Positions 1 to 7,717 of a stretch of 64,000 bases of DNA are shown here, in pieces. The DNA is from JAXLQL01 sp046331625 (GTDB lineage: Bacteria > Acidobacteriota > Terriglobia > Bryobacterales > Bryobacteraceae), in NCBI GenBank assembly GCA_046331625.1, contig JAXLQL010000008.1, positions 325,289 through 389,288 on the forward strand, given 5' to 3'. The position numbers and the translations under genes are program-made. The notes under the pieces were generated by a model that was not told where the DNA came from, did not search any database, and saw only the letters and a program-made list of their open reading frames with translations. Every line of letters begins with the position of its first letter. Positions within the stretch are counted from its first letter, which is position 1.

Positions 1-619
1 GACGATCGCGGCAAACGATGCGAGTGATTCAGCCAAGCATCGAAGCATGAGTCAGTTACGGGGAGTTTCGCCCGAGTTAGGTTCGTTCGTCAAATCGGCA
101 AATTTTTCGCGGCTCTCCGAGTGCCGGATCTGGATGATGGTTTGGTCAGGGTCGTCGGCCTCGGCGGCGGGCTGGCGGCTAGGTGTGAGACGCGCATCAG
201 ATTCGCGCCTCGTTAGTGAAGTGTCCGTTTCTGGGATTAGGTTCGTTGGTGCGATTTCGCAAATTTCGCCGGTGGATTCCAGTCATCGCTCCGTTTCGGC
301 AGTATTCCGCGCGGCCATTCCGAGCGGCGCCTGAGGCGATGCTGAGATTCGAGCTCGCGCCGGTGCCATGCGCAGGCCGTAGCCGCCTCCTCGACCCCTA
401 CGGTAGCGTGAGGAACGTTCGTGCGCGCAAAATCGAAACCCGTGATCGATTGAAAACAAGGAAGTAAAGAAATTTCCAGTACACGAACTCGCCTAAGAAT
501 GGGACATCCTCTTACTGAAAGGCCTGTTCGCCGCACCGGGCAGGACTGATCGATGCGTCAGCATGGGTGAGGGGATCGCTGACAGTCTGCAACGCGGGCG
601 AGCCGGCCGGTCGACTCTC
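1..619. other. No convincing gene
   Basis: Short open frames exist on both strands, but none has a recognisable domain, a good ribosome binding site or protein-like composition. The only notable structure is at about 427-487, where an A-rich stretch (GCAAAATCGAAA ... TACACGAAC) is clearly similar to 35985-36053; see the dispersed repeat entry there. Confidence 0.5.
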
Positions 620-985
620 ATGAACGCTTCCTGCTGGATACCAAGGTTGTCTCGGAGTTGGTTCGCCCCTTGCCCGAACCCAAGCTCCTGTTCCGGATGG
701 CTGCCCAAGACCTCGGCTGGCTCCTCCTCGGCGTAGTGAGCCTGGGAGAACTGCGCAAAGGACGAGATCATGGCGCCGGCAAAGAAGTGAGTGGGCTCGC
801 GGTTTGGCTGAATTCGGAGCTACTGCCGATGTTTGCCGGGCGCATTCCGCCGGTTACGAAGACCGTTGCACAGCGATGGGGCGTTCTCGAGGGCAGCGTC
901 GTCTGCCAGGGCGGCCAATTCGTGCGCCTGACGCCCAGATTGCCGCAACGGCTCGACGGATTTCGAAGATCTCACGGGCGCGGTG
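620..985 (+). pseudogene. VapC-type PIN-domain toxin, frameshifted remnant
   Basis: From 625 the frame reads FLLDTKVVSEL, then VSLGELRKG and later FAGRIPPVTKTVAQRWG, which is the order of motifs in VapC-family PIN ribonucleases: the first acidic residue in LLDT, the second in GELRKG, and a conserved RW before the third acidic block. The ATG at 620 is out of frame with this by one base. The C-terminal motif APDAQIAATARRIS, where PIN proteins usually have VDALIAATA, continues in another frame after about 905. The gene therefore needs at least two indels and is very unlikely to give a working toxin. No antitoxin was recognised upstream. Indels from assembly error cannot be excluded. Confidence 0.7.
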
Positions 986-995
986 TTCCGTCCAT

Positions 996-1055
996 GGGAC
1001 ACATCTCTGGGGGACACATCTCTGGGGGACACGCCGCTGGGGTACACGCCTCCGG
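996..1055 (+). repeat. Four tandem 15-bp repeats
   Basis: GGGACACATCTCTGG occurs twice in perfect tandem (996-1010, 1011-1025), followed by GGGACACGCCGCTGG (1026-1040) and GGTACACGCCTCCGG (1041-1055). The unit is a multiple of three, but the open frame across it is a tail read out of the broken PIN gene, so a coding role is doubtful. Confidence 0.75.
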
Positions 1056-1113
1056 AGTGAGGCAGGGCTGGCCGTTGTATCATCGGAAACGCCGTTTCGT
1101 CTAGGGAAAGTGA

Positions 1114-1617
1114 ATGTCCAGCGAACTCAACTATCTGGTAGCAGCCTGCTTTGTGGGTCTCATCAGCGCTTCCGCTCTCTACGTCAGGAAAACCGGGGAG
1201 TGGGCGCTGTTCGCCATCTGGATGGTGGCGCTGGTTGCTTGGGCGGCACTGCTGAACTCGCTGTTCGGATTCCCATTCGCGCCACAGGTGACCGGCAAGG
1301 GCGCGAATGACGACCTCGTCCTCGCCGCCGCACTGTTCCTGTGCATGCTGGCTGGCATGTTCGCGCACCACTTCTATCGCCGATTCGAGCGGCCGAAGCG
1401 CTATCGCACCAAGTGGGACTGGGGCCTCTTCTTCGCGCCCATTTTCGCGTCACCGATCGTTTTCATCCCGCTGCTTGCGGCGTTCAGTGGCTCCGACATC
1501 AACCTGAAGAACCTGACTGCCGCGCGCCTCATGATCTTTTTCGTCGCGTTCCAGAACGGGTTTTTCTGGAAAGAATTCTTCGACCGCAAGCAGAAAGAGG
1601 AAGTGGAAAAGAAGTGA
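1114..1617 (+). CDS. Small integral membrane protein, unknown function
   Basis: The product is 167 residues with about four hydrophobic segments: the N-terminal YLVAACFVGLISASALYV, then WALFAIWMVALVAWAALL, then LVLAAALFLCMLAGMFA and finally LFFAPIFASPIVFIPLLAAF. A charged C-terminus (FFDRKQKEEVEKK) is probably cytoplasmic. No catalytic or transport motif was recognised and the family is unknown to me. It sits alone between a decayed PIN toxin gene and a decayed caspase gene. The ATG at 1114 follows GGGAAAGTGA, a usable ribosome binding site. Codon use fits the surroundings and the frame is intact, so I take it as a real gene of unknown role. Confidence 0.65.
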   Translation: MSSELNYLVAACFVGLISASALYVRKTGEWALFAIWMVALVAWAALLNSLFGFPFAPQVTGKGANDDLVLAAALFLCMLAGMFAHHFYRRFERPKRYRTKWDWGLFFAPIFASPIVFIPLLAAFSGSDINLKNLTAARLMIFFVAFQNGFFWKEFFDRKQKEEVEKK

Positions 1618-1634
1618 TCCGGTGAGCGTGCGCC

Positions 1635-1947
1635 GTGCCGGCGACGGTGATTGCGGCGGCGAGCGCTCAAAGCCCGGGCGTTACCGGCGAGAGTGAAAGG
1701 ACCCGTGGCAATGGGTGGCGGCCGGTTATTCCTCGTACCGGTGCAAACGATTCTGCGACCTCTTTCAATGGAAGCCTCTCCACAGGCGCGCCGTTCCCCG
1801 CAGCGTGGCGTTGGTTGCCGGAGTGTCGAAGAGCGCGAGTCAATTGCGCGAGATCGAGTGGCGGGCTCGGATCTCGAGGGGCCGCGCAACTTCCTGCTCA
1901 CGGGCGGACGTTTCGATACGGTGCTCGAGCTGCGCGAGGGCGCGTGA
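1635..1947 (+). pseudogene. Remnant of a third caspase-family gene
   Basis: This stretch is a degraded copy of the first ~125 codons of the caspase genes at 2827 and 5409. One frame gives a signal-peptide-like start (PATVIAAASAQS). Another gives LPARVKGPVAMG, matching LPPGVKGPTHIG of the intact gene. A third gives KRFCDLFQWKP and VPRSVALVAGVS, matching FELFEWKP and RRSVAFLAGVS. The frame then changes back to NFLLTGGRFDTVLELREG, matching DFLLTDGGFDTVLELREE. It stops at 1947, before the caspase His/Cys region, where the toxin gene at 1950 begins. At least three frame changes are needed, so it is not functional. It shows that the family was once at least three tandem copies. Confidence 0.8.
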
Positions 1948-1949
1948 CG

Positions 1950-2204
1950 TTAGCGGTAGGCTTCGCGGCGGTGGCGGACGCGGGTGACTTCGATGAGTCC
2001 GTTGCCGAGATCGCGGAAGAAAACGCGGTGGTCTTGGATGCGAAGTCTGTAGAGCGGCGGATCGACGCCCTGGAGGCGGCGAACATCGCCTTCCTCTGAG
2101 CTCAGGAAGCGGGCCAGGGTGTGTAGAATCTGAATGGCGATGTGCTGAGGGATGGCGCGGAGTTCGGCCTGGGCTTGATCGGTGAAGACGACGCGCTTAG
2201 CCAT
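1950..2204 (-). CDS. RelE/ParE-family toxin
   Basis: The product is an 84-residue basic protein beginning MAKRVVFTDQAQAELRAIP with a C-terminal half LYRLRIQDHRVFFRDLGNGLIEVTRVRHR. It has the size and strand order of the RelE/ParE superfamily (two N-terminal helices, then a beta sheet with RLRIQDHRVFFR). Members either cleave mRNA on the ribosome or poison gyrase; the sequence does not tell which. The C-terminal RVRHRREAYR is typical of RelE-like proteins. It overlaps the upstream antitoxin gene by 8 bp, the usual antitoxin-first arrangement. The frame is intact, so this module may still be active. Confidence 0.85.
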   Translation of the reverse strand: MAKRVVFTDQAQAELRAIPQHIAIQILHTLARFLSSEEGDVRRLQGVDPPLYRLRIQDHRVFFRDLGNGLIEVTRVRHRREAYR

Positions 2205-2514
2205 TCTTGCGGTGGCCGTTGAGCGCTACGTCCGGCGGTGTTTTGGCCATGTTCTCCCAGTCGGCCATGGTGAGGCCGAAATCGGCAAGGACCGCTTCCA
2301 TGGGAATTGGCTGGTTGTGCTTGCTCCACGCATCGGCTTCGGCGATGGCCTGCCGGTCCTCTTCGGCGAGAGGCTCATCGTCGATGGGGGCCATGGCCAG
2401 TTTCATCGAGAGCGGATCAATCATGGAATGCAAAAGCTTCTCGACGGCGGCCAGTTGTAGGGGCGGCAGTTGATCGACCATGGCGTGGACGTTTTGACGG
2501 GTGTCGGGGTTCAT
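2197..2514 (-). CDS. Antitoxin partner of the RelE-like toxin
   Basis: The product is a 105-residue acidic protein starting MNPDTRQNVHAMVDQLPPLQL, with a helical N-terminal half and an acidic, probably disordered middle (DDEPLAEEDRQAIAEADAW). This resembles small antitoxins paired with RelE-type toxins in acidobacteria and cyanobacteria, where the N-terminal helices dimerise and the C-terminal tail wraps the toxin. There is no clear ribbon-helix-helix or HTH motif, so DNA binding is not shown. It is upstream of and overlaps the toxin gene, so the two are surely co-transcribed. A good ribosome binding site (AGGAGAAC) precedes the start. The identity rests mainly on context and size. Confidence 0.75.
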   Translation of the reverse strand: MNPDTRQNVHAMVDQLPPLQLAAVEKLLHSMIDPLSMKLAMAPIDDEPLAEEDRQAIAEADAWSKHNQPIPMEAVLADFGLTMADWENMAKTPPDVALNGHRKNG

Positions 2515-2826
2515 GGTTGTTCTCCTGGGCGTCTGATTACTCGGGCATCGCCTGGTGCCTGCTGCAGCGCTTTGACGTGCGAATCGGGCACGAAGGCCAA
2601 TGGCGGCGCGGCAACTACACTACTGCCAATATACGCTACCGCCAGACTGAGGCCGGCGTGTTTGGACAAAGGCGGCCGCTCTCCAGGTGGGACCCTGCTG
2701 ACTTCACCGGAGCAAGAATCCGTCATCCCGCGCTGTCGCAGAAGACGAATCTGTGGCGCTGCAGGGCCAAGTGCAACGCCAATCCCGCCGCCGCCGTGAT
2801 AGCCTGAATAACACCTCAGGAGCACA
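2515..2826. other. Intergenic, nothing recognised
   Basis: This stretch separates the divergent antitoxin gene and the first caspase gene, so it should carry both promoters. Open frames in it have no recognisable domain. AGGAG at 2818-2822 is the ribosome binding site for the GTG start at 2827. Confidence 0.5.
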
Positions 2827-5412
2827 GTGATCCGCAGGTATCTCGCGATGGCCGTGCTCGTGTGGACCGCCGTGTCCGCCCGAGCTCAGGAGAAACTCCC
2901 GCCGGGGGTGAAAGGCCCAACCCACATCGGGAGCGGAGTGCAACGCTACGACCGCGCCGCCACGGCTGCGTATCCGAGTTATTGGTGGCAACGGCTGTTC
3001 GAACTCTTCGAGTGGAAGCCGGCCTCGCGTGCGCCCTTCCGCCGCAGCGTGGCGTTTCTAGCCGGCGTCTCGACCTACGAGAACAATTCGCTGCCGCGGC
3101 TGAAATGGGTGCCTTCCGACATCGCGTCGCTACGCGACTTTCTACTCACCGATGGCGGCTTCGACACCGTGCTCGAACTGCGCGAAGAGAACGTGACGCG
3201 GTCGACGATCGAGGACTACATGGCGACGAAGTTCACGTCGGCCAGTTCGCTTCTCGGTCCCGAGGACCGGCTGCTGTTCTACTACTCGGGCCACGGCGCG
3301 GACCAACTCGGGAAGATCGGCTACTTGCAGTTTCGAAAGGCTGCGCCGGGGAGTTTCTCGGGAGACCACGTGCTACCGGTGCGCGACTTTCAGCGCTGGG
3401 CGGCAGTGAATGTCGCGAAACATCTGCTGGTGGTGCTCGATGCATGCGCGTCGGGGCTGGCGGTGGTGGGGAAGAGTCCGCCGAACGCGGAGGCGCTGCT
3501 CGCGAGCTTGAGCGGGGAAGGGAGCGGGTTCCTGGTGACGGCGGGGTCGGGTGCGCAGAGCGTCTACCAGTATCAGATCAATGAGCGGCAGGGGTACAGC
3601 GTGTTGACGCGGGCGCTGCTGGATGCGCTTCGGGCGAGGGCGGCGTTTGCCGAGAATCCGGGCTTCCTGACGATTCACCAGGTTTTTGGGCAGGCGGAGT
3701 TGGACGTGAAGCGGTTCGAGGCGCAGCAGGGGAAGAAGATGGATCCGCAGCTTTGGGAGTTGGAGCGCGGGGATGGGTTGCGGCGCGGGACGTTCGTGTT
3801 TTTGAACGGCAATGGCGGGAAGCCATCGCTGCCGGATCGATACTCGGGCACGATCACTGTTGCGAAGACGGGCGCACGCGCTGCGACCAGTGACAACGTT
3901 CTGCTGGCGGCGTACCAGCTTGTGGAATTCAGTCGGCACGTTCCCACTCTGCAGGCGTTTGTGGACCAGTACAGGGATACGGCGGGAGCCGGTCCTTTCG
4001 TCGAGTCGATCAAATTTCGAATCCAAGATATGCAGCAAGCGGCCGCATCTGCCCCTGCAGAGAGCTCACGCCCGACGCCAACAGCAGAGTCACCGAGGAG
4101 GAGTGGGGTTGGCCTCTGGAATGGACCGGAGCTGAGCGCCGCGAAAAGTTTGATCGCTATGATCGACATCGATTCGGACGGCCGGCACCTCCAGGGAGCA
4201 GGGATCGTTTTTGGCGCCTCCGGGGATGTTGCCTACGTTCTTGCCCCTTATCACCTGGTACGCCCAAGGGGGTCTTTAGCGGCGAATGTGAGAGTCCGCT
4301 TCTTCAATGAGGTGGGCCCGGAGGTACTTGGGCCGTACGATGCCGAGCGTTTTGCACGCGCTCGAGTCGAGCACGACTTGGCGGTGCTCCGTGTCAAGGG
4401 CCCGAAGATGAGATTCCGATTCGAACGGTTGCTGGATGCCGTTCGGATGACCAGATCAGATCCAGTCTATGCAGTCGGGTATCCTGCGCGATCGGAAGGC
4501 TGGGATGTCCTGTATTCGCCAGGGTATGTTTCGGAATATACAGCTTCAAATCTCAAGGTGCAGTCCCCAATCATGTCGGCCGGGTACACGGGCGGCGCGC
4601 TGATCGATGCAGAAAGTAAGGTTGTCGGCATGATATTGGGTAGTGAGGGGACAACGACTGATGTGTTGCGTATCGACTTCGCACTGCAGGCGGCGCGGCT
4701 GTTCGGTTTCTCGATCGGGGTGCGCGAGCCCACCGGGCGAAGCGAGGAGCCCAAGGCAATACCCGGCGGAACGAAGCAGGTGAACGACAGAGACGGACTT
4801 GCCTATGTTTGGATCCCTCCTGGCCAGTTCACGAGAGGCGACGGCGCAGGGGCAAACCGCAGCCGCCAGATCAACATAACAAAAGGGTTCTGGATCGGCG
4901 AAACCGAGGTTACTCAGGAAGCCTATCGCAAGGTCACTGGAAAATCGCCGAGCCACTTTGCTGGCCTCCAGCGTCCAGTGGAAATGGTGAGCTGGAGCGA
5001 CGCAGAAGACTTCTGTATCGCTGCGGGAATGCGATTGCCAACGGAGGGGGAGTGGGAATACGCTGCAGCCGACGCGCGGGTGGACGGTGCGTGGCACGAA
5101 GGCAATTCCAAGAGCAGCACACACGAGGTGAAGGGCAAGCCGCCGAACAAATGGGGCTTGCATGACATGCTGGGCAACGTCTGGGAGTGGGCGTCCGATT
5201 GGTATGACCAATACTACTACCAACGGCAACAGAACGATCCGCGCGGCCCCGCGTCTGGCGATGAACGGGTACTGCTCGGCGGCGGGTGGTTCGTCGCGCC
5301 CACCCATGTCGCGGTCTCTCAGCGCAGCAAGGGCAAACCGGACGCACGGAGCGGAGCGATCGGCTTCCGTTGCGCAGGCGGCGAAATCAAGACGGCGGGG
5401 GGCGCTCCATGA
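2827..5412 (+). CDS. Secreted caspase / trypsin-like / FGE-like fusion protein
   Basis: The product has 861 residues. A short signal peptide ends near AQ at residue 21. A peptidase C14 (caspase-like) domain spans about 70-330, with the catalytic dyad His156 in YYSGHGAD and Cys207 in VVLDACASG. A helical linker around 355-400 (LQAFVDQYRD, GPFVESIK) is shared with the next gene. A trypsin/HtrA-like domain (about 440-640) has His476 and Asp517 (EHDLAVL), but the nucleophile position is Thr588 in GYTGGAL, not Ser. The C-terminal FGE/SUMF1 domain (about 655-855) has YVWIPPGQF, LPTEGEWEYAA, NVWEW and GFRCA but lacks the paired cysteines of true sulfatase-activating enzymes, so it probably binds ligands through a C-type-lectin fold. 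The GTG start has AGGAG just upstream. It overlaps the next gene by 4 bp. Regulated proteolysis or conflict defence is an inference. Confidence 0.85.
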   Translation: MIRRYLAMAVLVWTAVSARAQEKLPPGVKGPTHIGSGVQRYDRAATAAYPSYWWQRLFELFEWKPASRAPFRRSVAFLAGVSTYENNSLPRLKWVPSDIASLRDFLLTDGGFDTVLELREENVTRSTIEDYMATKFTSASSLLGPEDRLLFYYSGHGADQLGKIGYLQFRKAAPGSFSGDHVLPVRDFQRWAAVNVAKHLLVVLDACASGLAVVGKSPPNAEALLASLSGEGSGFLVTAGSGAQSVYQYQINERQGYSVLTRALLDALRARAAFAENPGFLTIHQVFGQAELDVKRFEAQQGKKMDPQLWELERGDGLRRGTFVFLNGNGGKPSLPDRYSGTITVAKTGARAATSDNVLLAAYQLVEFSRHVPTLQAFVDQYRDTAGAGPFVESIKFRIQDMQQAAASAPAESSRPTPTAESPRRSGVGLWNGPELSAAKSLIAMIDIDSDGRHLQGAGIVFGASGDVAYVLAPYHLVRPRGSLAANVRVRFFNEVGPEVLGPYDAERFARARVEHDLAVLRVKGPKMRFRFERLLDAVRMTRSDPVYAVGYPARSEGWDVLYSPGYVSEYTASNLKVQSPIMSAGYTGGALIDAESKVVGMILGSEGTTTDVLRIDFALQAARLFGFSIGVREPTGRSEEPKAIPGGTKQVNDRDGLAYVWIPPGQFTRGDGAGANRSRQINITKGFWIGETEVTQEAYRKVTGKSPSHFAGLQRPVEMVSWSDAEDFCIAAGMRLPTEGEWEYAAADARVDGAWHEGNSKSSTHEVKGKPPNKWGLHDMLGNVWEWASDWYDQYYYQRQQNDPRGPASGDERVLLGGGWFVAPTHVAVSQRSKGKPDARSGAIGFRCAGGEIKTAGGAP

Positions 5413-7316
5413 GGCCGGTTCTAGTCGCGCTGCTAGCGGCCTTTGGGACTGCTAAGTCTGGCCTTTCCCAAGGCGGGCTGCCTGCCGGCGTCAAAGGACC
5501 GGTGCCCGCGGGAAACGGGGTTCAACGCTACGATCGCGTTGCGGCGACCCGCTATCCGAGCTACTGGTGGCAGCGCCTCGACGAGCTCTTCAAGCTCTTC
5601 TCGACCACACCGGCTCCGCCCTTCCGCCGCAGCGTCGCGTTTCTCACCGGTGTTGGCAAGTACCGCTATCTCGGCGAACTCAAGGGTGTCGAGTCCGACA
5701 TCAACCAACTCCGCGACCTGCTTCTCACCGACGGCGGCTTCGACACCGTCTACATGCTGCGCGAGCAAGACGTGAAGCGCTCCACAATCGACCGGTTCAT
5801 GCGCAACGAATTCGCCCTCAACGGTCGACTGCTGGGCGTAGAGGACCGTCTCCTCTTCTATTACTCCGGGCACGGGTCCGATCAGCAGGAAAGCGTCGGG
5901 TACTTGCAGTTCTCCGAGGCGCAACCCGGCGATTTTGCGTCGGACTATGTCCTGCCGATCGGGGCCGTGGAGGAGTGGGCGCGGCTCAATGTGGCGCGGC
6001 ATTTTCTGGCGGTGCTGGACGCGTGCGCTTCGGGGTTGGCGGTGAAGTCGCAGGATGGGTCCGGGTTCGATGGATTGAGCGGCGAGGGCAGCGGGTACTT
6101 GCTGACTGCGGGGACGGCCGACCAGAAGGTGTACCAAGTGGAGTTGAACGCCCGCGAGCAGCACAGCGTTTTGACGCACGGGCTGATCGATGCGATCCGG
6201 AGTGGCGCGGCGGACAGCCGGCCATATTTACCGATCCACTGGCTCTATGGGCAGGCGCAGAACTACGTAGGGAAGTTCAACTCGGCCAATCCGCAGAAGC
6301 GGATGGATCCGCAGTTGACGCCACTCATGCGGCGCAAGGGATTTCTCAAGGGGACGTTCGTGTTTCTGAATGGGAAGGCGCGGGATGTTCAGGTGCCGAA
6401 TGTGGATTTGGGGCATGTCAGCGCGAAGTCGGGGACGGCGGGTCCAATCTCGGAGAGCGTGTTGCTGGCGGCGTATCGGCTGGTGGAGAACAGCACGCAT
6501 CTGCCGACGTTGCAGAGCTTCGTGGATCAGTATCGCGATGTGCCGGGAGCGGGTCCTTTTGTGGAGTCGATCAAGGTACGGATTGAGGAGCTTCGAAAAC
6601 CGGTTGTGGTTCCGCCGAAGCCGTCGGCGCTCACGGCAGGGACGAAGCGGGTGAATGAGAAAGACGGCCTTGGCTACGTGTGGATTCCGCCGGGCAAGTT
6701 CACGATGGGATGCTCGCCGGGGGATCAGCAGTGCGAGGATGACGAGAAGCCGGCGCATGAGGTGGAGATCATTCTGGGATTCTGGATGGGGGAGACGGAA
6801 GTGACGCAGGAGGCGTATCAGAAGGTGATTGGTGCGAATCCGAGCACCTTCAAGGGAACGAAGCGGCCAGTGGAGCACGTTAGTTGGGATGAGGCGAGCA
6901 AGTACTGCAAGACTGTGGGACTGCGGCTGCCGACGGAGGCGGAGTGGGAGTACGCGGCGCGGGCGGGGAGCAAGGAGGCTCGCTATGGCCCGTTGGATCG
7001 GGTGGCGTGGAGCTCAGAAACGCCAACGGCCGAAGTCGCGAGAGGAAGAAAAAAAGCCCCGAACGCTTGGGGACTGTACGACACTCTGGGCAGCGTGTGG
7101 GAGTGGGTCGCGGATTGGTACGATCCGAACTACCATCAGCTGGCGGTGTTCGCTCGGCTCGACCCCAGCAGGCGCGGCACAGAGGAGCGCCGGGGGCTTC
7201 GGGGCGGCTCTCGGGGCAGCGCTCCACGGAACGTCCGGGTGTCGGACCGAGACGGGATCGTTCCGTCGGTCCGGCTCAACGATATCGGGTTCCGGTGCGC
7301 TGGGGAATTGCGTTGA
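5409..7316 (+). CDS. Caspase-FGE protein, probable DGR variable protein
   Basis: The product has 635 residues: signal peptide, caspase domain with His155 (YYSGHGSD) and Cys206 (VLDACASG), the same helical linker as its neighbour, and an FGE/SUMF1-like C-type-lectin domain from about 413 to the end. There is no trypsin-like insert. The FGE part has YVWIPPGKFTMG, LPTEAEWEYAARAG, GSVWEWVADWY and ends RGGSRGSAPRNVRVS...NDIGFRCAGELR. That ending has the layout of variable regions in lectin-fold DGR target proteins, where the sites are filled by Asn-derived codons. The Avd-like and RT-like genes directly downstream support this. The ATG at 5409 overlaps the previous stop and gives a signal peptide; longer upstream starts would not. 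The caspase dyad is intact, so it is probably an active cysteine protease or a sensor-effector. Confidence 0.85.
   Translation: MRPVLVALLAAFGTAKSGLSQGGLPAGVKGPVPAGNGVQRYDRVAATRYPSYWWQRLDELFKLFSTTPAPPFRRSVAFLTGVGKYRYLGELKGVESDINQLRDLLLTDGGFDTVYMLREQDVKRSTIDRFMRNEFALNGRLLGVEDRLLFYYSGHGSDQQESVGYLQFSEAQPGDFASDYVLPIGAVEEWARLNVARHFLAVLDACASGLAVKSQDGSGFDGLSGEGSGYLLTAGTADQKVYQVELNAREQHSVLTHGLIDAIRSGAADSRPYLPIHWLYGQAQNYVGKFNSANPQKRMDPQLTPLMRRKGFLKGTFVFLNGKARDVQVPNVDLGHVSAKSGTAGPISESVLLAAYRLVENSTHLPTLQSFVDQYRDVPGAGPFVESIKVRIEELRKPVVVPPKPSALTAGTKRVNEKDGLGYVWIPPGKFTMGCSPGDQQCEDDEKPAHEVEIILGFWMGETEVTQEAYQKVIGANPSTFKGTKRPVEHVSWDEASKYCKTVGLRLPTEAEWEYAARAGSKEARYGPLDRVAWSSETPTAEVARGRKKAPNAWGLYDTLGSVWEWVADWYDPNYHQLAVFARLDPSRRGTEERRGLRGGSRGSAPRNVRVSDRDGIVPSVRLNDIGFRCAGELR
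7200..7298 (+). repeat. Putative DGR variable region (VR)
   Basis: These are the last codons of the caspase-FGE gene. Aligned to the usual VR layout RGGSWNNNPxNVRxxNRNNNxPxNRNNNIGFR, the positions normally templated by AAC or AAT carry GGC (7215), AGC, GCT, GAC (7245), GAC (7251), GGG, ATC (7257), GTC (7269), CTC (7275), AAC and GAT. Nearly all keep a pyrimidine in the third base, as expected if adenines of AAY codons were randomised. The codons between them (CGG, CCA, GTC, TCG, CGA) are as expected for constant positions. No template repeat (a near copy with adenines at these sites) was found in the window, so the assignment is an inference from layout and neighbours. Confidence 0.65.
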
Positions 7317-7354
7317 GTGCTGAGGGTTTTGGGTCAACGGGGTCCGGGAGAATC

Positions 7355-7717
7355 TTGGGGAACATAGCTGCTCCGACTGAGGCGACCGTGGTCCAGAAGG
7401 CATACGACTGGAATCTGTGGATCGTGCCGAAGGTGGAGAACTTTCCAAAGTCGCAGCGGTTCTCGATCGGGCAACAGATCCTGCAAAGCTCGCTGGACCT
7501 GCTGATGCATCTGGTGGACGCGACCTATCAGAAGAAGAACGCTTCGAACTTGGGCGGGGCGGCGCGCGATGTGAATCGTGTGCGGTATCTGATCCGGCTC
7601 TCGAAGGACCTCAAGGCGATCAACCTGGGTGCATACGAGTTCGCTTCGCAGAACTTGGACGAGATCGGGCGCATGACGGGCGGATGGCTGAAACACTCGC
7701 GGGAGCGGGGCGAATGA
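7355..7717 (+). CDS. avd: DGR accessory protein (Avd-like four-helix bundle)
   Basis: The product is about 120 residues and belongs to the four-helix-bundle / 23S rRNA intervening-sequence protein group that includes Avd of DGRs. Recognisable parts are YDWNLWIVPKVENFPKSQRF, LGG... AARDVNRVRYLIRLSKDLKAIN and a C-terminal LDEIGRMTGGWLK. The pattern of WxxPxVExFPRSQRF and LDEIGRMLGGW is characteristic. Avd forms a pentamer that binds the reverse transcriptase and template RNA and is needed for mutagenic cDNA synthesis. The start is taken as TTG 7355, 4 bases after GGGAG; GTG 7388 is an alternative. It overlaps the reverse transcriptase gene by ATGA. The frame is intact although its RT partner is broken. 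Confidence 0.8.
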   Translation: MGNIAAPTEATVVQKAYDWNLWIVPKVENFPKSQRFSIGQQILQSSLDLLMHLVDATYQKKNASNLGGAARDVNRVRYLIRLSKDLKAINLGAYEFASQNLDEIGRMTGGWLKHSRERGE

